Below are positions 1 through 9,166 of a DNA stretch of 64,000 nt, in pieces (position 1 is the stretch's first letter; each line of letters starts with the position of its first letter). The translations under genes and the position numbers were made by a program. The stretch comes from JAIQFF01 sp963725615 (GTDB taxonomy: Bacteria > Acidobacteriota > Terriglobia > Terriglobales > Acidobacteriaceae). The stretch is taken from the NCBI GenBank assembly GCA_963725615.1, contig CAVRZO010000019.1:1-64000 (forward strand). The letters run 5' to 3'. The notes under the pieces were generated by a model. The model searched no databases. It was not told where the DNA came from and saw nothing but the letters and a program-made list of their open reading frames with translations.

Positions 1-603
1 ATCACCATCGCGTTGCGGGTACCGATCTTGGCGAACTGCTGCGGGCCGTCGGCGGGGGCGATGTGATCGCGCCGATCAGCTGATCGTCGGCGAGGCAGTT
101 CGTCTTCGGACCGGTCACGGCACTCGCCACGGAATCCGCCGGGTGCCGGCGCCTTTTCGACGCGAGCTCAACCTCGACATCGGACGCGAACAGCGGCGGC
201 AGCCGTCGCCGGCGGGAGAAGAGGTGCCGAGGTTGCCGCCAACGGTCCCGAGGTTCGCGGATCTGGGGCGACCCCACCGTGCGCGATGCGATTGCCAGCC
301 CGGGCAGGCGGTCGCCGAGCTCGGCGATCAACCGTGCAGTACGTGACGCGGCGCCGACGCGCAGCTCGCCGTTGTCCGGCCCCGATCGGTCAGCTCGGAA
401 TCCGCGTCATCGAGGATCACGGTGGGCGGATGCGGTCGAAGTTGAGCTCGACCATCAGGTCCTGACGCCGGCGATCGGAACCGCTTCGGATGCGCCGCCT
501 TGATTTCGAGGGCCTGTGCCAGCTGTCGGTTTCGGCAGCACTTCCACGGTGCTACGCGCGCCAGGTGACCACCACTTCGCGACCCACGTGTGCATCTTGG
601 CAT
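1..603 (-). CDS. Xanthine dehydrogenase/CoxM-type FAD-binding subunit, partial and frameshifted
   Basis: Read on the minus strand across several frames, this stretch gives the molybdo-flavoenzyme FAD subunit signature: a GGQ-like segment near 460, then SPQIR followed by GTVGGNLGTSSPAGD around 205-265, then a VEVELAS stretch and VTGPK further down. That order is the CoxM/XdhB FAD_binding_5 pattern, with the GG-N-G segment contacting FAD. The protein runs off the window start and its C-terminal domain is missing. The start is probably an ATG at about 595 or 603. Several one-base indels break it, so no single open frame covers it. It diverges from the allantoinase gene, which fits purine catabolism (hypoxanthine/xanthine oxidation feeding urate and allantoin). 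The composition is far more GC-rich than the rest of the contig. Family assignment is good; exact substrate is not readable. Confidence 0.68.
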
Positions 604-738
604 CCTTTCGCCGCGCGTCCAAACACGCAGAATTGGGGACCACTCCATGAGCGACTCGATGACCTACGCCGCCGCCGTGACCGTCGAGGACATCTCGGCG
701 GCGATCGACGCGACCACGCCGTTCCTCGGACGGCTCGG

Positions 739-2079
739 ATGAGCTTCGACATCCTCATCCGCGGTGCAACCGTGGTCGGTGCCGATGAGCAGACCCGGCG
801 GATGTCGGCGTCGCCGACGGTCGTCGTCGCCGCGATCGGACCGGAGCTCGGGCCCCGCCACGAGGAGATCGACGCGACCGGCCTCCATCCTTGCCGGGCG
901 CCGTCGACGCGCACGTGCACTTCAACGATCCGGGCCGCGCCGACTGGGAGGGCTGGGCGAGCGGGACGCGCGCCGCCGCAGCCGGCGGCACGACGTGCGT
1001 GATCGACATGCCGCTGAACGCGCACCCGCCGACGGTCGACGCGGCCGCGTTCGCGGCGAAGCTCGCCGCGGCGAGCGCGCCGCCGCACGCGACTTCGCGT
1101 TCTGGGGCGGGCTCGTGCCGGGCAACGTGCTCGCGGCTGGCGGAGCTCGCCGAGCTCGGCGTCGTCGGCTTCAAGGCGTTCATGTGCCCCGAGCGGGATC
1201 GACGACTTCGAGGCGCGCCGACGACGACACGCTTGCGCGCCGGCATGGCCGGGCGGCGCGGCTCGGCCTGCCCGTCGCCGTGCACGCGGAGAGCGAGGGA
1301 TCCGGCGCTGCTCGCGAGCGAGCGCGGCCGCGGGGCGCCGGCTGCGCGACTACCTCGCGCCGCCCGCCGGCCGTCGCCGAGCTCGAGGCGATCGCGCGCG
1401 CGATCCGGCTCGCCGAGGCGAGCCGGCTGCTCGCTCCACGTCGTGCACGTCTCCACCGGCCGCGGCGTGCGCCTCGTCGCCGGGCCGCGTGCGCGCGGCG
1501 TCGACGTCAGCTGCGAGACGTGCCCGCACTACCTCGTGCTCGACGAGGACGACCTCGAGGCGCTCGGCGCGGTCGCGAAGAGCGCACCGCCGCTGCGCGC
1601 GCGCGCCGACCGCGACGACCTGCGGAGCCGCCGCCGGCTCCATCGACCTCGTCGCGAGCGACCACTCGCCGTCGCCGCCGGCGCTGAAGGAAGGCGACGA
1701 TGCGTTCGCCGTCTGGGGCGGCATCTCCGGCTGCCAGTCGCTGCGTCGCGCTGCCGCTGAGCGAGGGGATCGCGCCCGCGCTGACGCTCGAGCTCAGCGC
1801 TCACGCGACGCCGGCACGGCGCGCCGGTTCCGCCTCCCGGGCAAGGGCCGGCTCGAGCCGGGCGCCGACGCCGACGTCGTGCTCGTCGACTCCGGTCGAG
1901 ACGAGCTGCGCGCCGAGGATCTTCGCTACCGCCACCAGCACAGCCCCTACGTCGGCCGCACGCTGCGCGGCCGCGTGATGCGCTGTTCGTGCGCGGCCGC
2001 ACGGTGTTCGGCGACGGTCGGATCGTGGGAAGCCGCGGGGCGCCTGCTGATTCCCACGATCGAAACGGAGAGACCATGA
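739..2079 (+). CDS. allB: Allantoinase (cyclic amidohydrolase), frameshifted
   Basis: It starts MSFDILIRGATVVG at ATG 739. The allantoinase/dihydropyrimidinase hallmarks follow in order across shifting frames: the metal-binding DAHVHFNDPGR near 900-935, GGTT-IDMPLN near 985-1020, a GFKAFMCP segment with the lysine that is carboxylated in this family near 1165, an AVHAESE segment near 1275, and a SDHSP segment near 1660. Allantoinase opens the hydantoin ring of allantoin to allantoate. Its stop TGA (2077-2079) overlaps the ATG of the next gene by four bases, typical of an operon. Many one-base indels interrupt it, roughly one per 100-200 bases. Strongly biased GC-rich codons differ from everything after 2200. 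Related cyclic amidohydrolases cannot be fully excluded, but the PLN motif and the neighbouring xanthine dehydrogenase subunit favour allantoinase. Confidence 0.75.
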
Positions 2080-2190
2080 CGATGGTGTCGATCGCCGCCG
2101 GCCCGTACCGATTCCGCGCGCGCCTCGAGGAGGAGCGGGCGCCCAAGACGTGCGACGCCTTCTCCAAGCTGCTGCCGTTCGAGCACCTTT
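2076..2190 (+). CDS. DUF3830 family protein, truncated N-terminal part
   Basis: ATG 2076 overlaps the allantoinase stop (ATGA). About 38 residues are readable, with RFRARLEEERAPKTC then AFSKLLPFEHL. This matches the start of DUF3830 proteins (cyclophilin-like fold), which commonly sit beside purine or allantoin catabolism genes. Reading stops within a few codons of the composition change near 2190 and the rest of the family domain, roughly another 100 residues, is absent. The truncation coincides with the suspected contig junction, so it probably reflects assembly rather than biology. Function of DUF3830 is not established. Confidence 0.6.
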
Positions 2191-2205
2191 AAGAGGAACA
2201 GTTCC
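2180..2205. other. Probable chimeric contig junction
   Basis: Upstream, sequence is very GC-rich, split by frequent indels and encodes purine catabolism. Downstream, GC is lower and indels are rare. A DUF3830 gene ends mid-domain on the left and a LamG domain begins mid-domain on the right without a start codon. Both genes are cut at the same place, which is what a false join produces. Confidence 0.75.
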
Positions 2206-5200
2206 GGCTTCGCAGCTTAACCAGACTGCGAATGTAAACATCGGGCGGCGGACCGGTGGCTTTTACTTCAATGGCGTGATTGACGAAGTGCGAATCTACA
2301 ATCGCGCCTTGACCCAGGCTGAGATCCAGACCGACATGATCACACCGGTCAGCGGAGGTTCGTCGTCGACCGACACAACGCCTCCCACGGTGGCGATGTC
2401 TGCCCCAGCGGATGGCGCGACCGTTTCGGGGACCACGGCGGTATCGGCTTCGGCATCGGATAACGTTGGTGTGGCCGGAGTGCAATTCCTCCTGGACAGC
2501 AGCAATCTGGGCAACGAAATACCGAGCGCTCCGTACACCTTCCAATGGAATACGACCACGGCCAGTATCGGAACGCATACTCTGGCTGCGGTCGCCAGGG
2601 ACTTTAGCGGCAACGCAACCACCAGCTCAAGCATTTCCGTCACGGTCTCAAATCCCACGCCCGCGCAGGTCGGGCAATGGTCAGCGGTCATGAACTGGCC
2701 GATGGTCGCGGTCCATGCGCAAATGCTTCCGACGGGCGACGTCCTGGGGTGGACGGACTATACGATTAACGGCGGGGCGCAGATCTGGCGAAGAGCCACC
2801 AATACCTTTACGGATAAGGACTACCCCACCACCAGTCTGTTCTGTTCGGGTCACGCTTACATGGCCGATGGCCGCTTGCTCGTAGTCGGCGGCATTGTGG
2901 GATTGCAGGATGACCTCGGACCTCAGAATGGGACGATCTTCGATCCGATCACCGAAACCTGGTCGCAAAGCGCGCTAATGTTCACCGGCCGTTACTACCC
3001 AACCGCGACCGCACTGCCCGACGGACGCATCCTGGTTCAAGGCGGGACGACAACTTGCGTCACCTGTTATGCCGACATGCCGGAAATTTACGATCCGGTC
3101 AGCAATACCTGGACGCAACTGGCGGCAAGCGCAAAAATGGCGTTCAAGTACTACCCGCATCCCTTTGTTCTACCCGACGGACGTATTCTTGTGTCCTCAG
3201 AAGACGACAAAGCCATCAGCAGCCGGGTTCTCGATCTCAACACTCAGACTTGGACGACGGTTGACGCAAGAGTATTCGACGGCCACAGTGCGGCCATGTA
3301 TCAGCCGGGGAAGGTGCTCAAAGCTGGAACGGCTACGGCTGATAACCAGGGGCATCCTGCGGCCGCGACTGCTTACGTACTGGACATGAACCAATCCTCA
3401 CCGGCCTGGCAACAGACAGGCTCGATGGCATTTCCGCGATCCTACCTGAACTTGACGATTTTGCCCGACGGAACGGTTCTCGCTACCGGAGGCAGCACGA
3501 CGACAGACAAGGCGAACTTCGCCGCGGCCGTCTATGAAGCCGAGCTGTGGTCGCCGGTGACGCAAAGCTGGACGACCATGTCCCGAATGCAAACTCCCCG
3601 ACTCTATCATTCGACTGCTTTGCTGTTACCGGATGCGACCGTACTGGTGGCCGGCGGAGGCCGGGAAAACGGACGTTCCCAGCCCGATCCAAAGGACGAG
3701 CCGAACGCGGAAATCTTTTCGCCGCCCTATCTTTTCAAAGGGCCTCGTCCGGCAATTTCTTCGGCGCCATCAATTATTCAGTACGGCACTGCATTCGCCG
3801 TGGCAACACCGGACGCAGCCCGAATTGCTTCCGTGTCGCTGATCGCGTTATCAACGGTAACCCACGCCTTCAACGAGAACCAACGCTTCGTTCCGCTGGC
3901 GTTTGATCAAGGCAGCAACCCACTGAACGTGCACGCGCCTGCCAATGGCAACCTGGCCCCGCCCGGACCGTACATGCTGTTTCTCGTCGACAGCAACGGA
4001 GTGCCTTCTAAGGCGGCCATGGTGCGCCTGCCCGCTCCCAACTCTTCAGGCAACCCACCGCCGACAGTAAGTTCAATCACGCCCAGTACAGGGAGCGCCA
4101 ATGGCGGGACAGCCGTAGCCATCACGGGCACGGGTTTCCTGCCGGGAGCCACCGTGAGTCTGGGCGGTACGGCGGCCACCGGAGTGACCGTGGTAAGCAG
4201 CACATCCATCACAGCCACCACTCCCTCCCACGCAGCCGGGACGGTGAGTGTGGTGGTCAGCAACACCGACAATCAGAGCGGGGGCCTGCCCAACGGTTAT
4301 ACCTACACCGGATCCACCGGCGGCGGAACCATCGGTTTTGTGCAGGTGAAAGCGGCGACGCCGCAGACGGCCAGTTCTTCGGTGGCGGTCACTTACTCGG
4401 CCGCGCAGACGGCGGGCAACTTGAACGTAGTGGAAGTGGGCTGGAATGACACCACGTCTTCGGTCAATACGGTCACCGACAGCAAGGGGAACAGTTATGC
4501 TCTGGCGGTCGGTCCGACGAGCGGGACTGGGTTGCGGCAGTCGATTTACTACGCCAAAAACATTGTCGGCGGCAGCAATACGGTGACCGTGACCTTTAGC
4601 AAGGCGGCAGCGGCCGTGGATGTGCGCATACTGGAATACAGCGGGTTGGATACGGTGAGTCCGCTGGACGTGACGGCAGGCAGCGGCAGGCAGCGGGACC
4701 ACCGCCAACAGTGGCGCGGCCACCACCAGGTCGGCGAATGAGCTGATTGTTGGTGCTGGAATGACCGCGGGTGCTTTTACCAACGCTGGCGCGGGATTCA
4801 CCCTGAGGACAATCACCAGCCCGGACGCAGACATCGCGGAAGACCGGACAGTCAGCGCGACGGGAAGTTACAACGCCACGGCGCCGACCTCTTCCAGTAC
4901 CGCCTGGGTCATGCAGATGGCCACTTTCCGCGCGGCGCAGGGCATAGCCAATCCGGCACCGACCATCACTTCGATCACGCCCAACACAGGTACTGCGGCT
5001 GGCGGCACCTCGGTGACCATCACGGGCACCGGCTTCCTGGCGGGAGCGACGGTGAGCCTGGGAGGAACGGCGGCGACGAATGTGAATGTCGTGAGCAGCA
5101 CGTCGATCACGGCAACGACACCGGCGCATGCAGCGGGAGCGGTGAGCGTTGTTGTCACTAATACCGATACGCAGACCGGCACGTTGAACAACGGCTATAC

Positions 5201-6889
5201 CTACACGCCGAGCAATCCGGCGCCGACCGTCACTTCGATCACGCCCAACACAGGTACAGCGGCTGGCGGCACCTCGGTGACCATCACCGGCACCGGCTTC
5301 CTGGCGGGAGCGACGGTGAGCCTGGGCGGAACGGCAGCGACGAACGTGAATGTCGTGGGCAGCACGTCGATCACGGCAACGACGCCGGCGCATGCAGCGG
5401 GGGCGGTGAGCGTGGTCGTCACCAACACCGATGCTCAGACCGGCTCGTTGAACAACGGTTATACCTACACGCGAGCAATCCGGCGCCGACGGTCACTTCG
5501 ATCGCACCCAACACAGGCACCACGGCCGGGGGCACCTCGGTGACGATCACGGGCACGGGCTTCCTGGCGGGAGCGACGGTGAGCCTGGGCGGGACCGCAG
5601 CGACGAACGTGAATGTCGTAAGCAGCACGTCGATGACGGCAACGACGCCGGCGCATGCATCTGGAGCGGTGAGCGTCGTCGTCACCAATACCGACGTCCA
5701 AAGCGGTTCATTGAACAACGGCTATACCTATCGCAATCCGGCGCCGACAATCACCTCGATCACGCCCAACACAGGTACCTCGGCTGGCGGTACCGCGGTA
5801 ACCCTCACGGGCACCGGTTTCCTCACCGGAGCAACGGTAAGCCTGGGCGGAACTGCGGCTACGTCCGTGAATGTCGTAAGCAGCACGTCGATCACGGCAA
5901 CGACGCCGGCGCACGCAGCCGGGGCAGTGAGTGTGGCCGTGACCAACACCGATGCGCAGAGCGGTTCGTTGAACAACGGTTATACCTACACGGCAAGCAA
6001 TCCGGCGCCGACGGTGGCGTCGATCGCACCCAACACGGGCACCACGGCCGGGGGTACCTCGGTGACCATCACGGGTACCGGCTTCCTGGCGGGAGCGACA
6101 GTGAGTCTGGGCGGGACCGCAGCGACGAACGTGACTGTCGTAAGCAGCACGTCGATGACGGCAACGACGCCGGCGCATGCGGCAGGAGCGGTGAGCGTGG
6201 TGGTGACCAATAGCGACACTCAGAGCGGCTCCCTGAACAATGGCTACACCTACACGACCAGCACAGGCGGAGCGCCGATCGCGTTTGTGCAGGTGAAGGC
6301 AGCGACGCCGCAGACGGCAAGTGCGTCGGTGGCAGTGACGTATACGGCAGCGCAAACCGCGGGGAATCTAAACGTCGTGCTGGTGGGTTGGAATGACACG
6401 ACGTCCACGGTGAGTAGCGTGACCGACAGCCGGGGGAACACCTATGCCTTGGCGATCGGACCCACGAGCGGGACCGGATTGCGGCAGTCGATTTACTACG
6501 CGAAGAACATCGCTGCGGGCAGCAATACGGTGACGGTAAAGTTCAACCAGGCAGCGGCGTTCGTGGACATTCGTGCGCTGGAATACAGCGGGTTGGACAC
6601 GGTGAGTCCGCTGGATGTGACGGCGGGAGCGGCCGGGAGCGGAACCACTGGGAACAGCGGCGCGGCCACCACCACCTCGGCGAAGGAGCTGATTGTCGGC
6701 GCTGGAATGACCGCAACCAGGTTCACCCAGGCCGGAACGGGTTTCACCCTAAGAACGATTACCAGTCCGGACGCAGATATAGCCGAGGACAAGGTCACCA
6801 CCGCCGCGGGCAGCTACAATGCCACGGGCCCGATCTCTCCCGGCGGTTCTTGGGTCATGCAGATGGCCACCTTCCGGGCCGCGCCGTAG
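2190..6889 (+). CDS. Exported galactose/glyoxal oxidase-like copper protein with TIG repeats; 5' truncated, two frameshifts
   Basis: The domain order is: end of a LamG domain (to about 2335), a bacterial Ig-like domain (2375-2660), a kelch propeller of the galactose/glyoxal oxidase type (2680-3690), DUF1929 (3710-4040), a TIG/IPT domain (4060-4310), a ~200-residue module (4329-4940), five more TIG domains (4950-6258), and a second copy of the module (6279-6886). All copper-radical ligands are visible: FCSGH (cross-link Cys, near 2843), GRYYPT (radical Tyr), RLYHST (Tyr and His, near 3600) and THAFNENQR (His, near 3865). Such enzymes oxidise primary alcohols or aldehydes to give H2O2. The N-terminus and any signal peptide are lost at the junction. 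Frameshifts lie near 4685 (a duplicated ggcaggcagc tract) and near 5471 (one base short of the repeat period); correcting both gives one continuous protein of more than 1500 residues. Confidence 0.85.
4060..4310 (+). repeat. TIG/IPT repeat 1 (separate from the array)
   Basis: It encodes one TIG immunoglobulin-like domain with the motifs TVSSITPSTGS, GTGFLPGATVSLGG and NGYTYT. It lies between DUF1929 and the first copy of the C-terminal module and is clearly diverged from the five tandem copies further on. Confidence 0.85.
4329..4940 (+). repeat. C-terminal module, copy 1 (second copy at 6279-6886)
   Basis: It encodes about 200 residues beginning GFVQVKAATPQTAS, with GNSYALAVGPTSGTGLRQS, EYSGLDTVSPLDVTAG and a final WVMQMATFRAA. 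The copy at 6279-6886 is highly similar in both DNA and protein. The duplication is why the frameshift in this copy is easy to see: copy 2 reads VTAGAAGSGTT where copy 1 shifts frame after VTAG. Confidence 0.85.
4950..6258 (+). repeat. Five tandem TIG/IPT-domain repeats, ~264 bp period
   Basis: Units begin with the AATCCGGC phrase at about 4950, 5214, 5477, 5735 and 5999, so spacings are 264, 263, 258 and 264 bases. Each unit encodes SITPNTGT, GTGFLAGATVSLGG, STSITATTPAHA and NNGYTYT. The copies are nearly identical, indicating recent duplication or homogenisation. The 263-base spacing is one short of a codon multiple and marks the frameshift near 5471. Confidence 0.9.
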
Positions 6890-7766
6890 GTAAGAGCAGG
6901 AAGCCAAGGCAACCGTTCTGCGAACCGCGATTTGTTACCAAGGATGTCTGGTTCGCCCGGGTAATATTCACATCGGCAGTATCATCCGGACCGACGGCCC
7001 TTGAACAGTTCGCTGCGGAGCGGTCCGCCGGCCAGGCGGCAGAACTGCCGAAGAAGCGGCATCTCCGGTGCGAGACCCTGCATTCCGCCACCGACCTCGC
7101 ACAAAATAAGCGAGTTTCGCATGCGCGTTTTTCGACCATTCTGGAACTCCACATGCGTCCATAGGACGTCTTGATAGTGGCACGGTTCGTGCTCTCAAGG
7201 CCATTGACGAAGTTGGAGGCGCCAAAATGGACTCGGAACGGGTCACCCAACGGGGGCGAAGAGTCAGAGGTCCAAAGGCGGCGACGAGCGCTTTGAACAA
7301 GGTCGGGCGCTTAGCGCTCCACAAACAACCGTCCGAAGCGACCGCTCTCCAGATCTCGATCCTATGATGCAGGAAGTCTCTTTCAGGGCATTCGCTGGAA
7401 GTGCGACACCTGCGGACTCTGCGGCACCATCTTTCCTGGGGAAAGAGCTTCGATTGCCTCACTGGTTTCGTCAATTCAATTCGACCACGCCAAGCGGACC
7501 CCGAAGCGTTCGAACGGGCACAACGGGATCCAAATAGTTCCGAGAAAGGCATCACAGCAGTGGCTTTCTTCCAGCTCTGCGTAGATCACAGAGTGTAATC
7601 TTCTTCTTTCTGCTCCTGCCTCCCGGATCGGTACCAACCCAGTATCCGGTCTGTCGCTGATGGTGTAAGAGCCCCTACCTGCCTTTGTTCAACAATCCCC
7701 GAACGCTTCCTTTTTCGGAGAGGCAGCATCAAAGTGGAGGCCGAAATCGGCTTGAAGGGGGACACG
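6890..7766. other. 877-bp stretch without a recognisable gene
   Basis: Only short overlapping reading frames occur on both strands and none carries a recognisable motif or convincing start. It may hold a decayed gene and, at its right end, the promoter for the hydrogenase island. No tRNA, terminal inverted repeats or intact transposase were seen. Confidence 0.5.
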
Positions 7767-7886
7767 ATGAGCGCATTTAAAGTAGTCCGGAATACAGTGG
7801 GCACTGTAGGCCTGCTTTTCGCGGGCTATGTATTTGTGATGTCGGTCAAGGATTCCTGGCGGTATCTCAAGATGAGCCGGATGTGA
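7767..7886 (+). CDS. 39-residue single-span membrane protein (DUF6893-like)
   Basis: ATG 7767 is preceded by AAGGGG at a good ribosome-binding distance. The product is a short basic N-terminus (MSAFKVVRNT), one hydrophobic helix (VGTVGLLFAGYVFVMSV) and a charged tail ending DSWRYLKMSRM. The tail resembles that of the second small protein in this island (18501-18713), which ends DVDRYLKLRNM, and the short hydrogenase-linked proteins grouped as DUF6893. It sits 177 bases upstream of the first hydrogenase small subunit. A plausible role is to hold the cytoplasmic hydrogenase at the membrane, or to help deliver electrons to quinones, but this is inferred from topology and context. It is too short for most gene finders. 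The family name is from memory of typical hydrogenase loci. Confidence 0.6.
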   Translation: MSAFKVVRNTVGTVGLLFAGYVFVMSVKDSWRYLKMSRM

Positions 7887-7918
7887 TTTGTTCGTCTCGC
7901 AGCGTCCCCTTGATGCAT

Positions 7919-7939
7919 GGACGGGCGGGACGCCCGTCC
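7919..7939. repeat. REP-like hairpin
   Basis: A perfect 9-bp stem (GGACGGGCG / CGCCCGTCC) with a 3-base loop lies between the 39-residue protein and the first hydrogenase small subunit. It resembles the GC-rich hairpins elsewhere in this contig (11454-11473, 63380-63400). It could be a REP copy, an attenuator or an mRNA-processing site; there is no T-run. Confidence 0.6.
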
Positions 7940-8063
7940 TCCATTAGCCTCCACCTCCCCAGATTGCTCTATCTCTTTTGGAGGAATTCTGTAAAATACG
8001 CAACTGGAACGGGCCTTGCCGCATAGACGATCCGCTGTTCCTGCCCGTCGGAGCGGAAATCGA

Positions 8064-9107
8064 GTGGCGCAAACTTCCACGATTCAAGCGGTCAACTCCC
8101 AAGCTGTGCCATCCATTTCAGAAATTGACATCCTCTGGATAACGGCTGGTTTGGGATGCGATGGCGATACGATTGCTATGACTGCGGCCACGCAGCCAAG
8201 TATCGAAGATATCGTGCTCGGGTCGATGCCCTGGATCCCCAAGGTACATTTTCATAATCCATTTCTTTCGATTGAGAACGGAGATGAGTTTCTCAGACGG
8301 TTCCACCTCGCCGCTGAAGGCAAGCTGGCTCCCTTTATTCTGGTAGTGGAAGGATCGATCCCAAACGAGAACAATAAAGAGGAGGGCTATTGGGCCTCCA
8401 TGGGGACCGATTCGAAAACCGGCCAGCCCATAACCACTTGTGAATGGATTGACCGGCTCGCCCCCCTGGCCTGGGCCGTGGTGGCAGCGGGAACGTGCGC
8501 AACCTACGGCGGCATCCATGCGATGGAGGGAAATCCCACGGGATGCATGGGGCTGCCCGACTATCTCGGGTGGCAGTGGAAATCTACAGCCAACATTCCG
8601 ATTGTTTGCGTTCCGGGATGTCCGGTGCAGCCGGACAATTTCATGGAAACGCTGCTTTATCTTCTTTATATGGCTGCCGGGCGGGCCCCGATGATCCCGC
8701 TCGACGATGCGCTGCGTCCCACCTGGCTGTTTGGCGCGACTGTCCACGAGGGTTGCGATCGGGGAGGCTACTACGAGCAGGGAGAGTTTGCTGAGGAGTA
8801 CGGATCGCCGTTATGCATTGTAAAGTTGGGGTGCTGGGGGCCAGTTGTCCAGTGTAATGTGGGTAAGCGCGGGTGGATGGGCGGGATCGGCGGATGTCCC
8901 AACGTTGGCGGCATCTGCATTGGATGTACCATGCCGGGATTTCCCGACAAGTTCATGCCGTTTATGGACCAGCCGCCGGGTTCGCTATTGTCCTCGAATG
9001 CTGTGATGACCTACGGCCGTGCCATCCACGCCCTGCGCCGATTTACCCAGTCATCGCTGAACAAGGAGCCAGCCTGGCGGCGCAAGACAACCAAGCCTGA
9101 TGCTTAG
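8064..9107 (+). CDS. hhyS: [NiFe]-hydrogenase small subunit, group 1h type, copy 1
   Basis: 347 residues from GTG 8064, which has GGAG upstream; an ATG at 8016 would add 16 unlikely residues. The Fe-S ligand motifs are visible: GLGCDGD (proximal site, where a Cys-Asp pair replaces the usual CxxC, as in the actinobacterial-type enzymes with a 3Cys-1Asp cluster), GTCATYGG, GCPVQPDN, and the C-terminal run LGCWGPVVQC, GGCPNVGGICIGC and TMPGFPDKF. There is no Tat signal, so the enzyme should stay in the cytoplasm, as expected for high-affinity group 1h enzymes that scavenge atmospheric H2. It is closely related to the second small subunit (11788-12852), but no large subunit adjoins this copy; the next genes encode a two-component system. 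All cluster ligands look intact, so it is not an obvious pseudogene. Confidence 0.9.
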   Translation: MAQTSTIQAVNSQAVPSISEIDILWITAGLGCDGDTIAMTAATQPSIEDIVLGSMPWIPKVHFHNPFLSIENGDEFLRRFHLAAEGKLAPFILVVEGSIPNENNKEEGYWASMGTDSKTGQPITTCEWIDRLAPLAWAVVAAGTCATYGGIHAMEGNPTGCMGLPDYLGWQWKSTANIPIVCVPGCPVQPDNFMETLLYLLYMAAGRAPMIPLDDALRPTWLFGATVHEGCDRGGYYEQGEFAEEYGSPLCIVKLGCWGPVVQCNVGKRGWMGGIGGCPNVGGICIGCTMPGFPDKFMPFMDQPPGSLLSSNAVMTYGRAIHALRRFTQSSLNKEPAWRRKTTKPDA

Positions 9108-9166
9108 GATGGCTGCGCTTTTTCCCGAGGTTTGAAATATGGGTTCCGCGTGGAGCGTCGAGTCGG

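Noticed and set aside
647..742. A 31-codon frame (MSDSMTYAAAVTVEDISAAI...) overlapping the allantoinase start by ATGA
   Set aside because: It could be the remnant of a frameshifted upstream gene, but it is short, unrecognised and in a region dense with indels.
739..2079. Horizontal acquisition of allantoin degradation by the acidobacterium
   Set aside because: Abrupt change of composition, error rate and mid-domain truncation on both sides are better explained by a chimeric contig end.
4950..6258. Tandem repeats that might suggest a CRISPR or satellite array
   Set aside because: Units are about 264 bases, in frame and encode TIG domains; there are no short direct repeats with unique spacers.
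6968..7555. A long minus-strand frame in the gap before the hydrogenase island
   Set aside because: Arg/Ser/Pro-rich composition with no motif and overlapping competing frames on both strands; looks like a chance frame.
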